64,000 nucleotides of DNA from Cryptomeria japonica. Lineage: Eukaryota > Streptophyta > Pinopsida > Cupressales > Cupressaceae. The first letter of the stretch is position 1. Each line of letters begins with the position of its first letter. The stretch spans positions 235,701,733 to 235,765,732 of the forward strand of contig NC_081414.1 in assembly GCF_030272615.1 (NCBI RefSeq). Direction: 5' to 3'. Under the pieces are notes generated by a model, which was not told the origin of the DNA, did not search any database, and worked only from the letters and a program-made list of their open reading frames with translations. The translations under genes were made by a program, and so were the position numbers. Below are positions 47,258 through 59,535 of this stretch, in pieces.

Positions 47258-48094
47258 GGGGAAAAAAGGAAACCATGCCAAAAGACCTTTGGTAACCTCT
47301 CGAGGGACTCACTTAATCTACCTCTACACTCAAGATAAGCACAAAGTATAATATCTATCAATTGCTAGTAGATCGCAAGGTTTTAATTACAAAACCATAA
47401 ATGGGACATCACAAAGATATTCTAGTGACCTTCGTTAACTCTCTTCCCAAGGATGCATGTGTGAGTCATGGATGACAATGTAGCATGTCGGCATCTCGTA
47501 CATATAGAGTATGGAGTTCCATACCAAAAAATATAAAGTGACAAAGTATGGGTTTCATATACGTTTTAAGTAAAATAAATGTTTAACAAAGATTAAACTA
47601 ACTGCCAATAAGAAATAAAAGACAAAGGAAAGGAAGAAGATGATACAATGGGTCCACAAATAAAGTCTCCAACAAAGATAGCTCTTTCTTCATCCACCTA
47701 CACACAAAATAGGGAGAGGAAAATGTTGGGGTTGTGTTTTAGAGGTTTTCCACAGTTAGACCCCTTTTTTCGGTGTGTTCACATCCACGGATAGCCAAGA
47801 TAGATAATGAATAAAACAATAAATGAGATACATAATAAAAGAGATACTAGATATGTTATGGAGATATATAAGATGATGAATGCAAAGACAAAATGGAAGA
47901 GAATCCCCTTGCACACCAAACAAGTAGTGAGCTTGCTGGAGAGAAAAAGAAGCGCCAAACCCTCTTGAAACACAAAGTGGTGACAATGGTGATGGAGTCT
48001 CAAGGACAACATAATGAAGAGAGCCATTTAAGAAAGCTTCAAAATGCAAGAGAGCAAAAATATGTGTGAGAATGCTTCCAAGATTGTCTAAATT
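47258..48094 (-). repeat. Long direct repeat, copy 2 (LTR-like)
   Basis: Partner of 39675-40450, opening TGTAGAGGGGAAAA. It has an extra block at about 47490-47560. Just outside is GTTGGGTTCACCAAAA; its complement, TGGTGAACCCAACATG, sits where a primer-binding site would be for a minus-strand element. I could not match it to a tRNA I know. Confidence 0.6.
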
Positions 48095-50716
48095 GTCGGG
48101 GAGATTCATTCAAATGCTAGAGTGAGTAAAATGAAGCCCGGAAAGGCAAGATAAGCAGCTTGGGTTGAATCTAATGTCAGTGGGCATTGCAAGAGGCGTT
48201 ACAACCTCCACCAATCATAGGTGTAATGCTCCAACAACCACCTTCGAAGTGCATATTTTTCGGACACTAGTGCAATGTGTGGACGTCTCTATGACACGGA
48301 GGTGTCCACAAGTCATACGGCCAATAGGGTCAAAAAAGTGCAAAACCAAGGCTAACAAGGGAAGCCAAGTGAGCGAGTGGACAAAAGATAAAGGGGTTCT
48401 CTATTTGGCTTAAAGTGAAGGCACTTATGTAGCGTAGAATTGTATAAGGTGCAATTTATGATGTTACAACTATTATCAAGGAGAAAATGACTTTAAGAAA
48501 AGTAAATAAAAGAATTTATAAATATTACAATCAATTCACAAAGAATCACAACATAATCCAGACATGATTATGCCTACGCATTCTTCTAATTGTAAATAAT
48601 TTTAACTAGAATTCTTAGCTAATCTATCAAAACTTTTTGTTTACTTCTCATTTATGTATTGCAAAGCTTTCCTCAAATACAAAGACCATTCCCAAAGACA
48701 ATCTAAAAAATGTTAGAAAGACCTTGTACAAGTAGTCAATATTGAGATTACTCAAAAGTAATTGTGTATGAACAAGTTATAGAAAACAAGAGAAATAGAT
48801 GAGGAACACACATTTATGAATTTCAATAGATAATGATGTATCTTAAAGAACTGATATATTTTGTGTATTTGCCAAGAAACAATTATAAATGCTTATTGAA
48901 AATGAAATAAAACAGTGTAAAACATTTTTTTATACAGAAATAAAATGCATTGTGCACTATGCCAAGAATGAAAGTGTGTAAGGTGAGGGAAAAATTAGGG
49001 TCAGTACATGCCCTGATTGAAAAAATAGCAATTTTTGGGTGAGGGAAAAATTAAGATTAGTATGTGCCCTAATTGAAAAAGTGGCAATTTTTTATTTTGG
49101 ACAGGAGCATATTTGTCACTTCATCCATACAGGTACAAATACAACAACAACTTCCTAAAAAAACTTAATAATCTTCTAACTTTGTAGTCCAAACACAACC
49201 AACATAAGCTACAAAAGCCCCACAAGCAACAATTCAATGAGAAAATAAAATATATATATATAATTACTTGTAGACAAACACATGAAAGTCTCTAAGAAGG
49301 GAATCAATGAAAATCAATAAAATTACAAGAATCATGAGAGCAGATGCTTGGTGCATGAATAGTAAAATATTTTCTTATATTTGTAATGCTGCCACATTAA
49401 AACAAATATTAATATTGTGATTCACTGAATTTGAATTCATTATTCACAATCTCGATGCATAACTACTGAATAATGAAGATTCACTAGGCTCAAAAGCACA
49501 AAAATTACTAAACTCAAGTTTCAGTATAGGCTCAATAGTGAATATGACAGTCTGGAATCTAGATTCTACAACATCGAACAACCCCCACTTCATTTTTATA
49601 CATATTTTAGCAAAACAATTTAGGCCCCTTACCATACAAATTCCATGGCAAACCGAAATGTTTTCTTAAGATTTCCTTAAGTTCATTGGATTTTGACCTT
49701 CAAAAATAGGAAAGGTTGCTATGATATTTCCCTGGTACATATAGCTACAAGTCAAATTTTTTGTTCCAAGCAGTTTGATGAAAGACTAATTTGATTTGTA
49801 TAAAATCTTATTAGCTATCTACTCCAAATTTGTTATTAAAACCAAATAATTCTTGTTTTAGATTTAAAGTAGACTTTTACAAATTTATTTAATATTATTT
49901 CTTTGAATTAATTAAACAGAAATCTATTTAAACATTAATTTTTTAAATAAATCATACTCAAGACTAATTGATTAATTGAATTCTTAAATGATAAAAAAAA
50001 AATTGACTAACACAATGTACAAATTAACCAAATACATTTTAAACATTTTTATCAGTAAGATTTATAAAAAAGAAAAAATATATTTTGAAATCCTATTTCT
50101 TAGTTTTAAGTAAAAAATACTACACCAAATTTATTTAACAAATCAGTAAGTAGGCCTTTGGAAACATCCATAAGAAAACTAATAATTATTTTAAATGGAA
50201 ATTAGTGTAGGCATAAAATTTGGCCAGCGTAGAATAGATAATTAGATCCAATAATTAATTGATAGATAGAAAATTTAGAATAAATGTCATGTGGATTGTC
50301 TTAAAAAAAATTAAAGTATAGTTAAGTTAATTTTTTTACTAACTATATGCATTTTTTTGAATCAGACTAGTTCAAATGAAGTTGCATCCATTGATATTAA
50401 GATATTTTCACACTTCATGATCAGTTGACTTTTATTGTAAACAACTACTCTTAAGAAAAGCAAATTCCATTTCTTCTGATTTTCCCTTGCCCTTTGATAA
50501 ACTACACAAGACATATCTTTGCTATCGACGTAACTATTGCACCTCCTTTTGGTGCCAGTGCTAGTAAGATATATATCATGTACTTTATTAGGTAATAGAC
50601 TACTACGTAGAGGAAATCCCAATGATTTTGTGATGCGAAGACGTCAAATTATTTTTAGATTAGTCTACATTATTCTGACACCCGAAAAGTGTATTGTTCT
50701 TTTTCATATTTTTAAT
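48095..50716. other. AT-rich stretch, nothing recognised
   Basis: Unique-looking AT-rich sequence with homopolymer A runs. Two near-identical phrases, GTGAGGGAAAAATTA with GCCCT(G/A)ATTG, lie near 48980 and 49040. No coding or RNA gene recognised. Confidence 0.6.
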
Positions 50717-51915
50717 TCCTTATCTACCGTCTTATAGGGGAGAGGAGATAGAACATGTGCACCCTAACTTCGAGGGTCCACATGACATGCCATGTGGAAC
50801 ATAGACCAATTTGTTTACTCTGACAGGTAAACTGTTGAGTTAGCGACCCCAAATCAAAATAGTAGCCACTGACTCGGCGATTTGCAACGTGTCTTGTTCG
50901 ATCTTGTCCATGGTGTCATCTTTATTCCACTTCGGTGCATTGATCGGAACATGGTTAGGCCCACACCCTAAACCTGCCATTTTTACCGTCCATATTGAAC
51001 AGGGTGGTCACATGGCAATCAACCACATGTCCACCCAATCGACCACCTCCTTCATTTAAAATTCCCACCACCACCTTCAAACATCATCTGCAGTGGCATT
51101 AACTATGTGTCACTTCTCCTTACATACACCTAAAGGCTCGCGTTTATCAAGCACAACTGCATTCAATACGTCTTACTCCTCACGGATCGAGCCATGTTTC
51201 CTTCATTTCTTTCTCGCATATCCTCCACTAAACAATTTCTTTTACACCACAACATATTTGGTATGGGACAATGTGAATGTAGTAAGGGTCCAAAATGTGA
51301 TCATCTCGGCTCAAGTAATGCAAGCCTTAGTTTTTTAACAGGTTTCATAGCTTTCTAGGTTTCCTTTTCTCCATTTGTTTGCATTACTTCCTCGCGTGCT
51401 CACGTTGCAGGAATGGAGCCGAATGGCGAGGACAAACAAATTGCAATCACAAAGGAAACTATGGCAATTTTCCCCTTTGACCCAGGTGAGGATTTATCCT
51501 CACTAAAGCCCACCAATTTCACACAATGTGCTTTTTGTGTTTGATTTCTTGAATATGCAATTTATCCTTTAGTTTTATGTTCTTGCAGTTGTGCTCTAAC
51601 TGTAATGTCCTCCATTGTTTTTTTTGCTTATTTTGTGATGTTTGCGTGTGTCTTTGTGTTTTTGAACACTACATTATGCGTTTATAAACACAAATACATA
51701 AAAAAGGGAATCATACTCCTCTATTCTAGCTTTACTAGCATTTTAATGGTGACCTATGAATACAAAAAAAAACATTTCGAGCATCACTGTTAATATTGGG
51801 TATAATGGTTTTGATTTCGAGCATCACAATCAATAATTAGTTTAATGGTTTACAATTTCACTGTTAACGTTTAAGGTTTTAAGGGTTTCAAATCCTTTGT
51901 TTCCATTTGGTTTAA
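50717..51915 (+). repeat. 1.2-kb tandem unit, copy 1
   Basis: Starts TTCCTTATCTACCGTCTTATAGGGG; the same opening recurs 1199 bp later at 51916. Colinear blocks include ACACCCTAAACC, ATATTGAACAGGGTGG and ACACCTAAAGGCTCGCG. Its tail already contains the AAGGGTTTCAA minisatellite word. Confidence 0.9.
51411..51485 (+). CDS. Possible coding exon inside the 1.2-kb unit
   Basis: CACGTTGCAG precedes and GGTGAGGATT follows, giving a good acceptor and donor. The exon holds an ATG at 51413 opening MEPNGEDKQIAITKETMAIF. In the second copy (about 52629) the acceptor context is altered and a TGA follows the eighth codon. No family recognised and no downstream exon found; the remaining unit may be a promoter plus leader. 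Confidence 0.3.
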
Positions 51916-53115
51916 TTCCTTATCTATCGTCTTATAGGGGAGAGGAGATAGAACGTGCACACTCTAACTTCGAGGATCCACATGGCATGCCACGTGGACC
52001 CCAAAATGAGTTTTTTTACTCTGCCAAGTAGACCGTTGAGTTGGTAACCCCAAATCGAATTAGTAGCCACTAACTCGATGATTTGCAACGTGTCTCGTTC
52101 GTTCTTGTCCACGATGTCATCCTTATGCCACTTTGATGCATCGATCAGAACGTGGTTAGGCCCACACCCTAAACTTGACATGCTTACCGTACATATTGAA
52201 CAAGGTAGTCGCATGGAAATCAACTACATGTCCACCCAATTGACTACCTCCTTCATTTAAAATTCCCACCACCACCTTCAAACATCATCTGCAGTGGCAT
52301 TAACAATGTATCACCTCTCCTTACATACACCTAAAGGCTCGCGTTTATCAAGCACAACTGCATTCAATATGCCTTACTCCTCACAGATCGAGCCATGTTT
52401 ACTTCCTTTCTTTCCCGCATATCCTCCACTAAATGATTTCATTTACACCACAACATATTTGGCATGGGACAATGCGAATGTAGTAAGGGTCCAAAATGTG
52501 TTCATCTTGGCTCAAGTAATGAAAGCCTTGCTCTATTCATTCACTGGTTTTTGAACAGGTTTCACAGCTTTCTGGGTTTCATTTTCCCCATTTGTTTGCA
52601 TTACTTCCTCGCATGCTCACGATGCAAGTATGGAGCCGAATGGCAAGGATAAATGAATGGCAGCCATAGAGAAAACTATGGCAGTTTTCCCCTTCAACCC
52701 AGGTAAGGATTTATCCTCACTAAGGCCCACCAATTTCACCCAGTGTTCTTTTTGTGTTTGATTTCTTCAATACGCAATTTATCCTTTAGTTTTATGTTCT
52801 TGCAGTTGTGCTCTAACTGTAATATCCTCCATTGTTTTGTTTTCTTATTCTATGATGTTTGTGCATGTCTTTGTGTTTCTGAACACTACATTTTGCATTC
52901 ATAAACACAAATACATAAAAAAGGAAATCATACTCCTCTATTCTAGCTTTACTGGCATTTTAATGGTGACCTATGAATACAAAAAAAAATCGTTTCGAGC
53001 ATCACTGTTAATATTGGGTATAATGGTTTTGATTTCGAGCATCACTATCAATAGTTGGTTTAATGGTTTACAATTTCAATGTTAATGTTTAAGGATTTAA
53101 GGGTTTCAAATCCTC
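51916..53115 (+). repeat. 1.2-kb tandem unit, copy 2
   Basis: Colinear with 50717-51915, differing by scattered substitutions and small indels. It passes without a break into the longer minisatellite at 53116-54200. Confidence 0.9.
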
Positions 53116-54200
53116 TATTTCCATTTGGTTTAAGGGTTTCACTTTTACTGTTGCATGGAATTGATTTAACAGATTAAGGGTTTCAATTTCAATGTCAATG
53201 TTTACGGGTTTATAATTTCAAATGTTATTGTTTTTGGGTTTAAGGGCTTCAAAATCACTGTTTCAATTGGTGTGAAGGGTTTCAATTTCCTTGCTAAATG
53301 GTTTCATTTTCACTATTTTACGGGATCAATTTAATAGCTCAAGGGATTCAATTTCATTGTAAATGTATTTGTAATTTTGTTGTAAATGTTAAAGGATTTT
53401 AGGGGTTCAAATTTAGTGTTTCATTTGCATTGAAGGGTTTCAATTTCATTGTTGAAAGGGTTTCAATTTAATTATTTTAGGGATTCAAATTAACAGAACG
53501 TGGGATTCAATTTCATTGTTGATGTTTAAGGGTTTGCAATTTCAATGTTAATTTGTACAATGGTTTAAATTAAATTATCGATGTTGGGTTTAATGGCTTC
53601 GATTTCATTATTGTCAATTTCATCATTAATGTTTAAGGGTTTCAGGGTTTCAAATTATGTATTTTAAATAGTTAAATTGAATCTATGCAACAGTAAACAT
53701 GAAACACTTCAAAGTAATAGATTAAGGGTTTCAATTTCACTGCTATTGTTTAGGGGTTTACAATCTCATAGTTAATGTTTTAGGGCTTAAGGGCTTCTAT
53801 TTCACTATTTCAATTCGTCTTAAGGGTTTCAATTTCATTGTCGAAGGGTTCCAATTTAATTCTTTTAGGGTTTTAGGTGTACAACTTGAAAGTTTCGATT
53901 GGGTTGAAGGGTTTCAATTCCAATTTTGTTGTGTTTCGATTTCACTGTTTTAGGGATTTAATTCAACATATCAAGGGATTGAATTTCAATGTTAATGTTT
54001 AAGGGTTTACAATTTCACTTTTAATGTTTAAGGGTTTGAGGGCTTCAATTTCACTGTTTCAATTGGGCTTAACGGTTTCAATTTCATTGTTGAATGGTTT
54101 ACAATTTGACTATAAAGGGTTTCAATTTCAATTTTATATATAGGTCTAGTTTATATTTTAATATTGATGTGTTTCAATTTTAATTGAACCATTTTAGGGA
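53116..54200 (+). repeat. Degenerate minisatellite TTAAGGGTTTCAATTTCATTG
   Basis: The words AAGGGTTTCAATTTCA and GTTAATGTTTAAGGGTTT recur dozens of times at about 20-45 base spacing. Many variants occur, including GGGTTTACAATTTCA and GGGATTCAATT. The array has no sustained open frame. Confidence 0.85.
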
Positions 54201-54429
54201 TTCAATTTATGTAATCTTGTTTGATTCTATTATATCTCTGCAATGTATACTTAGTTGCATTCATTTATTATCTGTCACTCACATTCAATTGTACGACCAC
54301 TTTCCTTTAATATTTGTGAAGGGTTTCATTAATACCTAGTTTCATTGTTGAAGTTTCTTTATTTATTAGTTTTTTAATAGTTGTAAACTTCCTTCAATAG
54401 TTGTGAAGTTCCTTTAATACTTAGTTTCC

Positions 54430-55000
54430 ATTAAACGTGAAATTGAACACCTTAAACCCAATATACTTAGTTACCCTTAAACAATCAAATTGAAAACCTT
54501 AAGCCCAATGTTAACAGTGAAATTGAAAACCTTTAACCCAACAACTATGAAATTGAAAATGATAAACCCAATATGTATGTCTATATTTATTTGTGAGTAT
54601 GTGTGTATGAAATTGAATCCCTACAACTGCCAAATTGAAATCCTTAAACCCTTAAATATTAATAGTGAAAATGAAACCCTTAAACACAATCCAATATACC
54701 ATTCCTTGGATTGGTTTAATGGTATACAATACACTCTTCCTTGTAGTCGCATTAACTACACAACCCTTCTTACATATCACTTGTGCATATAAATCAAGAG
54801 GCCAAAATATATATCTAAAATTGAAACCCTTAAACCCAAGTTTGACAAATCACTAGTGCATATGTGTGTGTGTGTGTACATGTATTTCCATATATGTATG
54901 TACATGTATTTAACAATATGTGTATGTATATGTATGAGATTGAATCCCTTAAACAATGAAATTGAAACCCTTAAACCCAATATTGACATATCAATAGTGC
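54430..55000 (-). repeat. Same minisatellite in inverted orientation
   Basis: The words GAAATTGAAACCCTTAAACCC and AATTGAAAACCTTAAGCCCAA are the reverse complement of the 53116-54200 unit. Interruptions include TATATGTATGT-type microsatellite near 54860-54930. Confidence 0.85.
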
Positions 55001-55739
55001 ATATATTTTAGGATGACATAACTAGATTTACAAACTAGCATATATTAAACCCTTACACCCTTATTGCTTTACAAACTTTGTTTGATTATATCTTAACAAA
55101 CAAACAGACATGTACATTTACATGCAAGCATAGATTAACACATATATGTATTTGTGTAAGTAACATTGTAGGGGCAGGGGACCAAAATGCACACACCCTA
55201 ACTTCAAAGGTCCACAATATAATTTCTTACATGACTCTTGTTTATTATCCAATCCATTCACAAGTAATGTGATGTTTGGGGCAAGGTGACAACAATTTGA
55301 ACAAGTACCCACAAAGCTTGAACAATTTGAACAAGTACCCACAAAGCTTGAACAATGTGATCAAATTGCAATATTACAAGCTTTGGATGGATTGTATACA
55401 CCAGGGGTGAATGAAATTTCCTTCACACTATTGCAATCAACCATGTGTTGCATGCACAAAATAAAGTGTCTTTCAATTGCAATTGTCATAATTCTATACA
55501 ATGAGGACATGTTGTTATTTGAAACCTTTGTACTCATGAATTATGTTGCACTAAAACATTCAAATTGAATGGTTTGGGCAGCACAATTCACAAGTATAAA
55601 GGTCTTCAAATGGTTGTGTGTTCTTGTTGTAGTCGATAATGGACATCAATACTTATTAGATGGAAAGTATGGCTTGGATTGAAAGCTTAACTTGCATAGC
55701 TCCAAACTAAATATGTTGCACAACATGGTGTGAAAGCAG

Positions 55740-56165
55740 TCTAAAAGTCGATAATACGTGGGATATAAAGGAATGAAAGATGGCTCGATCTGTGATGAGT
55801 CAGGCGTATTGAATGGAGTTTGGCTTGATTAATGTTAACCTTTAGGTGCAAGTAAGGTGAGGTAATGCATAGTTAATTCTACTGCAGACCAAGTTTGAAG
55901 GTGTCCACGATAAATTTTTTACGATGGACGTGGTCGAGTGGGTTGTCATGTGGTTGATTGCCATGCAGCCACCTTGTTCAATATGGACAATAAGCATGGC
56001 AGGTTTAGGGTGTGGTCCTAACCATGTTCTAGTCAATGCACTAATGTGACATAAAGACAACATGGTGAACAAGTACGATTGGGACACGTGGCAAATTGTC
56101 AAGTCATCGATTACTATTTTGATTTGTTGTAGCCAACTCACCGATCTGCCCGACAAAGGGTCAAT
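55740..56165 (-). repeat. Inverted partial copy of the 1.2-kb unit
   Basis: The complement aligns with about 50850-51235: AACATGGTTAGG, CACACCCTAAACCTGCCAT, ATATTGAACAAGGTGG, CACCTAAAGG and CAGATCGAGCCAT appear in the same order. A further short fragment in plus orientation lies at 55165-55210 (CACACCCTAACTTCAAAGGTCC). Between 55210 and 55740 I see no gene; AACAATTTGAACAAGTACCC is repeated near 55290 and 55320. Confidence 0.8.
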
Positions 56166-56623
56166 TATGGAAAATTGAATCCTTCAAATTGATTAAAACT
56201 GAAGCATGTAGTTATTAACATCTTTTCTCAATCATCCCATTACATGTGTGTTGCATTGACCTATAAAAGATACTAAATGAGCATAATTGGAAACAAAAAG
56301 TATGTACTTGTTGACATCTTTGGTTAATCATCCCATTACATGTTGTGTATTGCATCAACATATAAAAGATACTAAATGAACATAATTGGAAATAAAAAAC
56401 ATGTAGTTTCATGTCTTCTTAATGCATGTTTGCAGTTCTTGTCTACCACTGTGAATCAGAAAGCCAAAAAAATCAAGTATGTATGTTTAGATTGCCCATA
56501 GTTTTGTTCACTTGTGCATCCATCCCAAAGTCAATTAAACCAAGGAGGAAAAGAAGTTGTTGGCGATGTGGATGATGTCCTTGAGGCTGCAATGGGTACC
56601 ATGTTCTCATCACCTTCTATTGA

Positions 56624-59535
56624 TCAACTACTAGTTAGATGACTTGGCCTTGGGTCGCAAACATATGGTGGGACCCCTGCAATATAATTTGTAGGACCAG
56701 AAAATGTAAGGGATGGGGAAGTAGGTGGACAATTTAATACTATTGGAAAGTTCAACATGTTTATGTTGATCATATCCTGCATTATGGCATGTTGTTCAAG
56801 CAAGGGAGTGGATGGAGTGGATGGGTTGTTCAATGGCCTCTTTCTTGCTAGCATCATTCTCTTATCCTCGATGGCCCTTTCCTCTACCTCATGTTCCTTT
56901 ATTGTCTTCTCTTGCTACTATCTTTCCTCCTTTTCCTTCTTCTCTAGTTCATTGAGCCTTTCCTTTTCCTTACATAGAATCTCCTTTTCTTTTCTCTCCT
57001 AGTCCTTCTTTTTCTTTGCCAATATACGTGTTGCTTATTCTCTTTGGTTTGCTCTTTCTTTATTTCTTTGATGTCCTCCAGTTCTTTCTTCCTCATGTCC
57101 TGCTCCATTACCAAATCCATGTATTCATTAGATGTTAACAACTAGGATTGGTGGCTCAAGTGGATTTCGTTATCAGCCCCCTGCCCTATTTCTTATTGAC
57201 AATGTGAACAGGTAGCTTTAAGAATCTTGTCAATGTCATTTCCTATTGAGAGGCAGGCATACTTACTTGTGATAGTAGGATTTCCTCTTCCTCATTACCA
57301 ACTTTTTGTTGTTTCTTGTGTCAACTCTACATCGATACCATTTCACCATGTGATATGACACAATCAACACAGTAAAGAACCACCTCCGACATGACGGTTG
57401 TGGGTGGTGAAGGGAAGATGAAAGTTCCTTGTTATTCTTGTCCTTGTAAGTCAACACCTAGATCCATTGCCCTTTCCACCACCCATGATGTTGGTATTCG
57501 CTCGGATGGAAGAGCAAGACTATCCTCCACACTGTCAACCACACTTTCACCAATGTTGTTGTATGACCAATCACAGTCCACTTGTCCATTGGAATCAGAT
57601 TGACAGATTTGAGCAATGTTTTTTGCAACAATTTTCATTGAAACATTAACACCTGATAGGCTAAGCATGTTCTACACTATCGAAGAATCTTCACCATTGT
57701 TAATCTTGAATGTGTTGCTAGGTTGCATGTTCTCGATGAGAGCATCGGGATTGAGGGTGTTAGGGTTTCAAGCAGATCCGAAGCAAATATGAACTAACAA
57801 TTATATGCAGATTTAAATACAAAAGATAAAGAAATAAAACAAGACACAGATAACACAAAGATTTAACGTGGTTCACCCAGAATGGGTTACGTCCACCATA
57901 CACAGTCGTCCAATCTTTCTTATTATCCAGCAAAAAAAATGTACATCAACCTTACAATGCCTTAAGCATCCCAACTGCTTATAACATGTGTTTTTAGGGC
58001 AACAAACAAAGTCGGCCTTTTTAGGGTTTTATTACAATGTTGGTTTTCATCAACGAAAAACGGCAAAAAAAAATTTCTTAGGGGCTGCCGCCCCCGAACC
58101 CCTGCCCGCGGCCCAACCCGGCCCCGAACCCCGGCGAGGATACATGCTGAGTGTACACTACTTTGCTGATCAGTTGCCACATTTCAACGGAGGGGCCATA
58201 TCCCGATCCTTTTGAATCCTACTACAATGTTTGAAACAATCAATTCCTTGATCAAAGATTTGCTAGTTATTTCTGCTAGTTCTGCCCTCCTTATTTCTAC
58301 ATTGGGAAACCTTTCCAACCATGACACTCTTTCTGATTTGAAGTATGTCTTGAATGGAGGGAAGACACTCACATCCAGTGATTGTAGCTTGTGAGAGGTG
58401 TGAGTTGGTAATGCGAGCAAGTTTATACCTAGCATCCTTGTATCCTGGATAGTAATTGTAACAACAACATGATTATCATGGCCATCAAATATCAGCAAGT
58501 GCTTATTGGTGGGTGATACACCCCCTGGAACAGAGCGTAGAAAGTTGTGCAACCAATTAAGGAATAGTTCCTTGGTTATGCACTCGTGTTTCTAGGCTAT
58601 CATGCAAGCACCTGGTTCACATTTGGAGATGTAATTTTGTAAGTGCTTGTTGCCTTTGAACAAGTAGAAGCTTGGAATGCTTTACTCGAAAGCGTTAACA
58701 CAACAAATAATTGTAATCCATTCACGACTCTTTGAAATTATGTAAGAGACTTTTCAACTTCCTCTCCTAGCAAGTACCCTCATAGCCTCGTTTCTACCCG
58801 CCATAACACTAGTTTCGTCACAGTTCCTTATCCAAACAAATACCATATGGATTTGCTGCAAAGGATTTTGACAATGTGTCGTAGAAAGTAGATACAACTG
58901 CTAGTATGAGACTTAGCGCCTTGTCTTTGTTGAGACCTTCAGCTGTTCGCAATGTTAGTTCTGGATGTTGGGCCTTATAACCAGATTACCATGACTTCCC
59001 AAGCATGCCATACTTGAAAGGGGTGGGTCTACTTTCACATATCTAAGCCACAACTGCCTTTAAGTTGATGATCTCCAGGCCATGACCAACTATAGCCATC
59101 TGTTGACACCATTCAACAATCTAGTCTTATTCTTCAGTGGTGAGGATTGTTGGGGGACCTTTCTTGGACATGGTTATGATACGACCCAACCATTTCAAGA
59201 GTATGCTATTGCGATGCCCCATTTCTTTAATGTAGACCTTATGGACATGTCATTTTCCTTAACACCTCTAAGTGCCCCTTTCATGTCAGTTGCTAACCAT
59301 CGCTTATGTTGCATTGTAACTTTTTTGTAGTCAAAGGTGTACTATCCTCCACTATGGGCACAATAGGCTATGGATTAAGATCCTCCATTGTCAGCGGGAT
59401 AAATTCCGAATTGCTCACAATGGGAGGTGGTGTCTATGGCTCCACATGGAACCTGGCTCCTCTTTTATGTGAAGGCAACCTTGTTGATGCCCTTTTATTT
59501 GCACCACGAGTACTCATCTTATCTACCTTCCTCAT
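56624..59535 (-). pseudogene. Pogo-like transposase pseudogene (HTH + DDE_1 + Lys/Glu tail)
   Basis: From the ATG at 59535: a basic start (KRASTRLPSHKRGARF), then a CENP-B/psq-like HTH region near 59200-59000 (GPPTILTTEE, EWCQQMAIVGHGLEI). NCDET carries the first catalytic Asp near 58815, followed by REWITIICCVNA. LLIFDGHDNHVV carries the second Asp near 58480. LPTHTSHKLQSLDVSVFPPFK carries the third near 58370. The last conserved segment RIGIWPL ends at a solo LTR and resumes NPDALIENMQPSNTF on its far side. The tail (57660-56624) has a Lys/Glu/Arg coiled-coil-like stretch and a Pro/Ser-rich end. Many stops and shifts, most in 58560-59300, make it inactive. Family: Tc1/mariner superfamily, pogo/Lemi1 type. 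It would cut and paste DNA at TIRs with a TA target. Confidence 0.8.
57758..58189 (-). mobile_element. Solo LTR with GAGGG target duplication
   Basis: GAGGG lies on both sides (57753-57757 and 58190-58194). The insert opens TGTTAGGGTTTC and closes TTTCAACG, where the last CA has become CG. Removing it and one GAGGG restores WPL-NPDAL in the transposase frame. On the minus strand it has the phrase ACGTAACCCATTCTGGGTG and GAACCACGTTAAATC, common near the 3' end of copia LTRs. The G/C-rich stretch 58080-58140 stands out from the AT-rich surroundings. Confidence 0.9.

Noticed and set aside
54860-54930. Telomeric array
   Set aside because: This stretch is TG/TA microsatellite within the inverted minisatellite; no clean TTTAGGG tandem run is present.
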